Below are positions 63,844-64,000 of a stretch of DNA of 64,000 nucleotides, piece after piece. The number at the start of each line of letters is the position of its first letter. Position 1 is the first letter of the stretch. The position numbers and the translations under genes were made by a program. Source of the DNA: Paradesertivirga sp965650335 (GTDB lineage Bacteria; Bacteroidota; Bacteroidia; Sphingobacteriales; Sphingobacteriaceae); the NCBI GenBank assembly GCA_965650335.1, contig CBFGOI010000006.1, forward strand, positions 1 through 64,000, in the 5' to 3' direction. The notes below the pieces were generated by a model, which had not been told where the DNA came from, did not search any database, and was given only the letters and a program-made list of their open reading frames with translations.

Positions 63844-64000
63844 ATGCAAAGAAAACCAGTGTTTCTTTTACTAGTTAGTATCTGCTTGATTCTTTCAGGT
63901 TTTTCGGGTGCTAAGGCTCAAACCTTTGTACATCCGGGAATTCCCTTTACCCGGGCCGACCTGAATCAGTTGAAAGCCAACATTACCAAAGAGCCATGGC
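63844..64000 (+). CDS. Alginate-lyase-family protein, N-terminal part (partial)
   Basis: Open to the window edge. The ATG at 63844 gives a standard signal peptide (FLLLVSICLILSGFSGAKAQ); an earlier in-frame ATG at 63808 adds 12 residues before it. The mature start FVHPGIPFTRADLNQLKANI is characteristic of Bacteroidota alginate-lyase-domain proteins, where HPG and the T..DL..LK helix open the toroid. Only 52 codons are visible, so family and activity are provisional. It follows the HTCS gene and may be a regulated target of it. Confidence 0.6.
   Translation, partial: MQRKPVFLLLVSICLILSGFSGAKAQTFVHPGIPFTRADLNQLKANITKEPW

Overview
The window looks like chromosome of a soil- or plant-associated Bacteroidota, most likely Sphingobacteriaceae (Pedobacter-like). 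The evidence is paired SusC/SusD outer-membrane genes, SusD-type lipoproteins, hybrid two-component regulators with a periplasmic propeller, a PorP/SprF protein with a type IX secretion (T9SS) sorting domain, an A+T-rich base composition judged by eye, and very short gaps or ATGA overlaps between genes. Species-level naming is inference. Almost every gene serves capture and breakdown of complex polysaccharide.

Region 1 (1-27664) is a large polysaccharide utilisation locus. It starts with the 5' end of a reverse-strand heparinase II/III-type lyase and a GH95-like glycosidase. A tight forward operon follows: GH31, alginate-lyase-domain protein, GH29 fucosidase, GH88 unsaturated glucuronidase, rhamnose-type mutarotase and GH3. 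Next comes susC-susD with two surface lipoproteins, closed by a terminator near 20860. Beyond it lie a lipoprotein with a C-terminal lyase-like domain, a reverse PL6 lyase and a large GH28-like beta-helix protein. Several lyase families, GH88, a fucosidase and a deoxysugar mutarotase together point to a uronic-acid-rich glycan decorated with L-fucose and/or L-rhamnose. This is inference; the exact polymer cannot be read from the DNA. A ~35-bp element recurs upstream of the GH31 operon and of susC, and its core recurs upstream of the GH95-like gene. It may be the shared regulatory site.

Region 2 (27665-37632) begins with gene debris: an outer-membrane receptor N-terminus and a GH127 C-terminus, both broken. 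A GH43 and a GH28/GH49-like gene follow. On the reverse strand are a berberine-bridge-type FAD oxidase and a giant hybrid histidine kinase with two receiver domains and no DNA-binding domain.

Region 3 (38200-43675) is a three-gene T9SS cassette: a small protein ending in a type B sorting domain, a 1337-residue repetitive fibre-like protein with no visible sorting domain, and a PorP/SprF partner. This split arrangement is the most intriguing part of the window.

Region 4 (43964-57659) is a second carbohydrate cluster of GH43-type propellers, a GH2 beta-galactosidase-like enzyme and a propeller-GH51 fusion. It suits arabinan, arabinogalactan or arabinoxylan side chains and has no SusCD pair. 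Region 5 (57824-64000) holds a 52-residue unknown, an ECF sigma factor with no FecR partner, a complete hybrid two-component system with an AraC-type output, and the 5' end of another alginate-lyase-family gene. No rRNA, tRNA, CRISPR array, transposase or phage gene was recognised.
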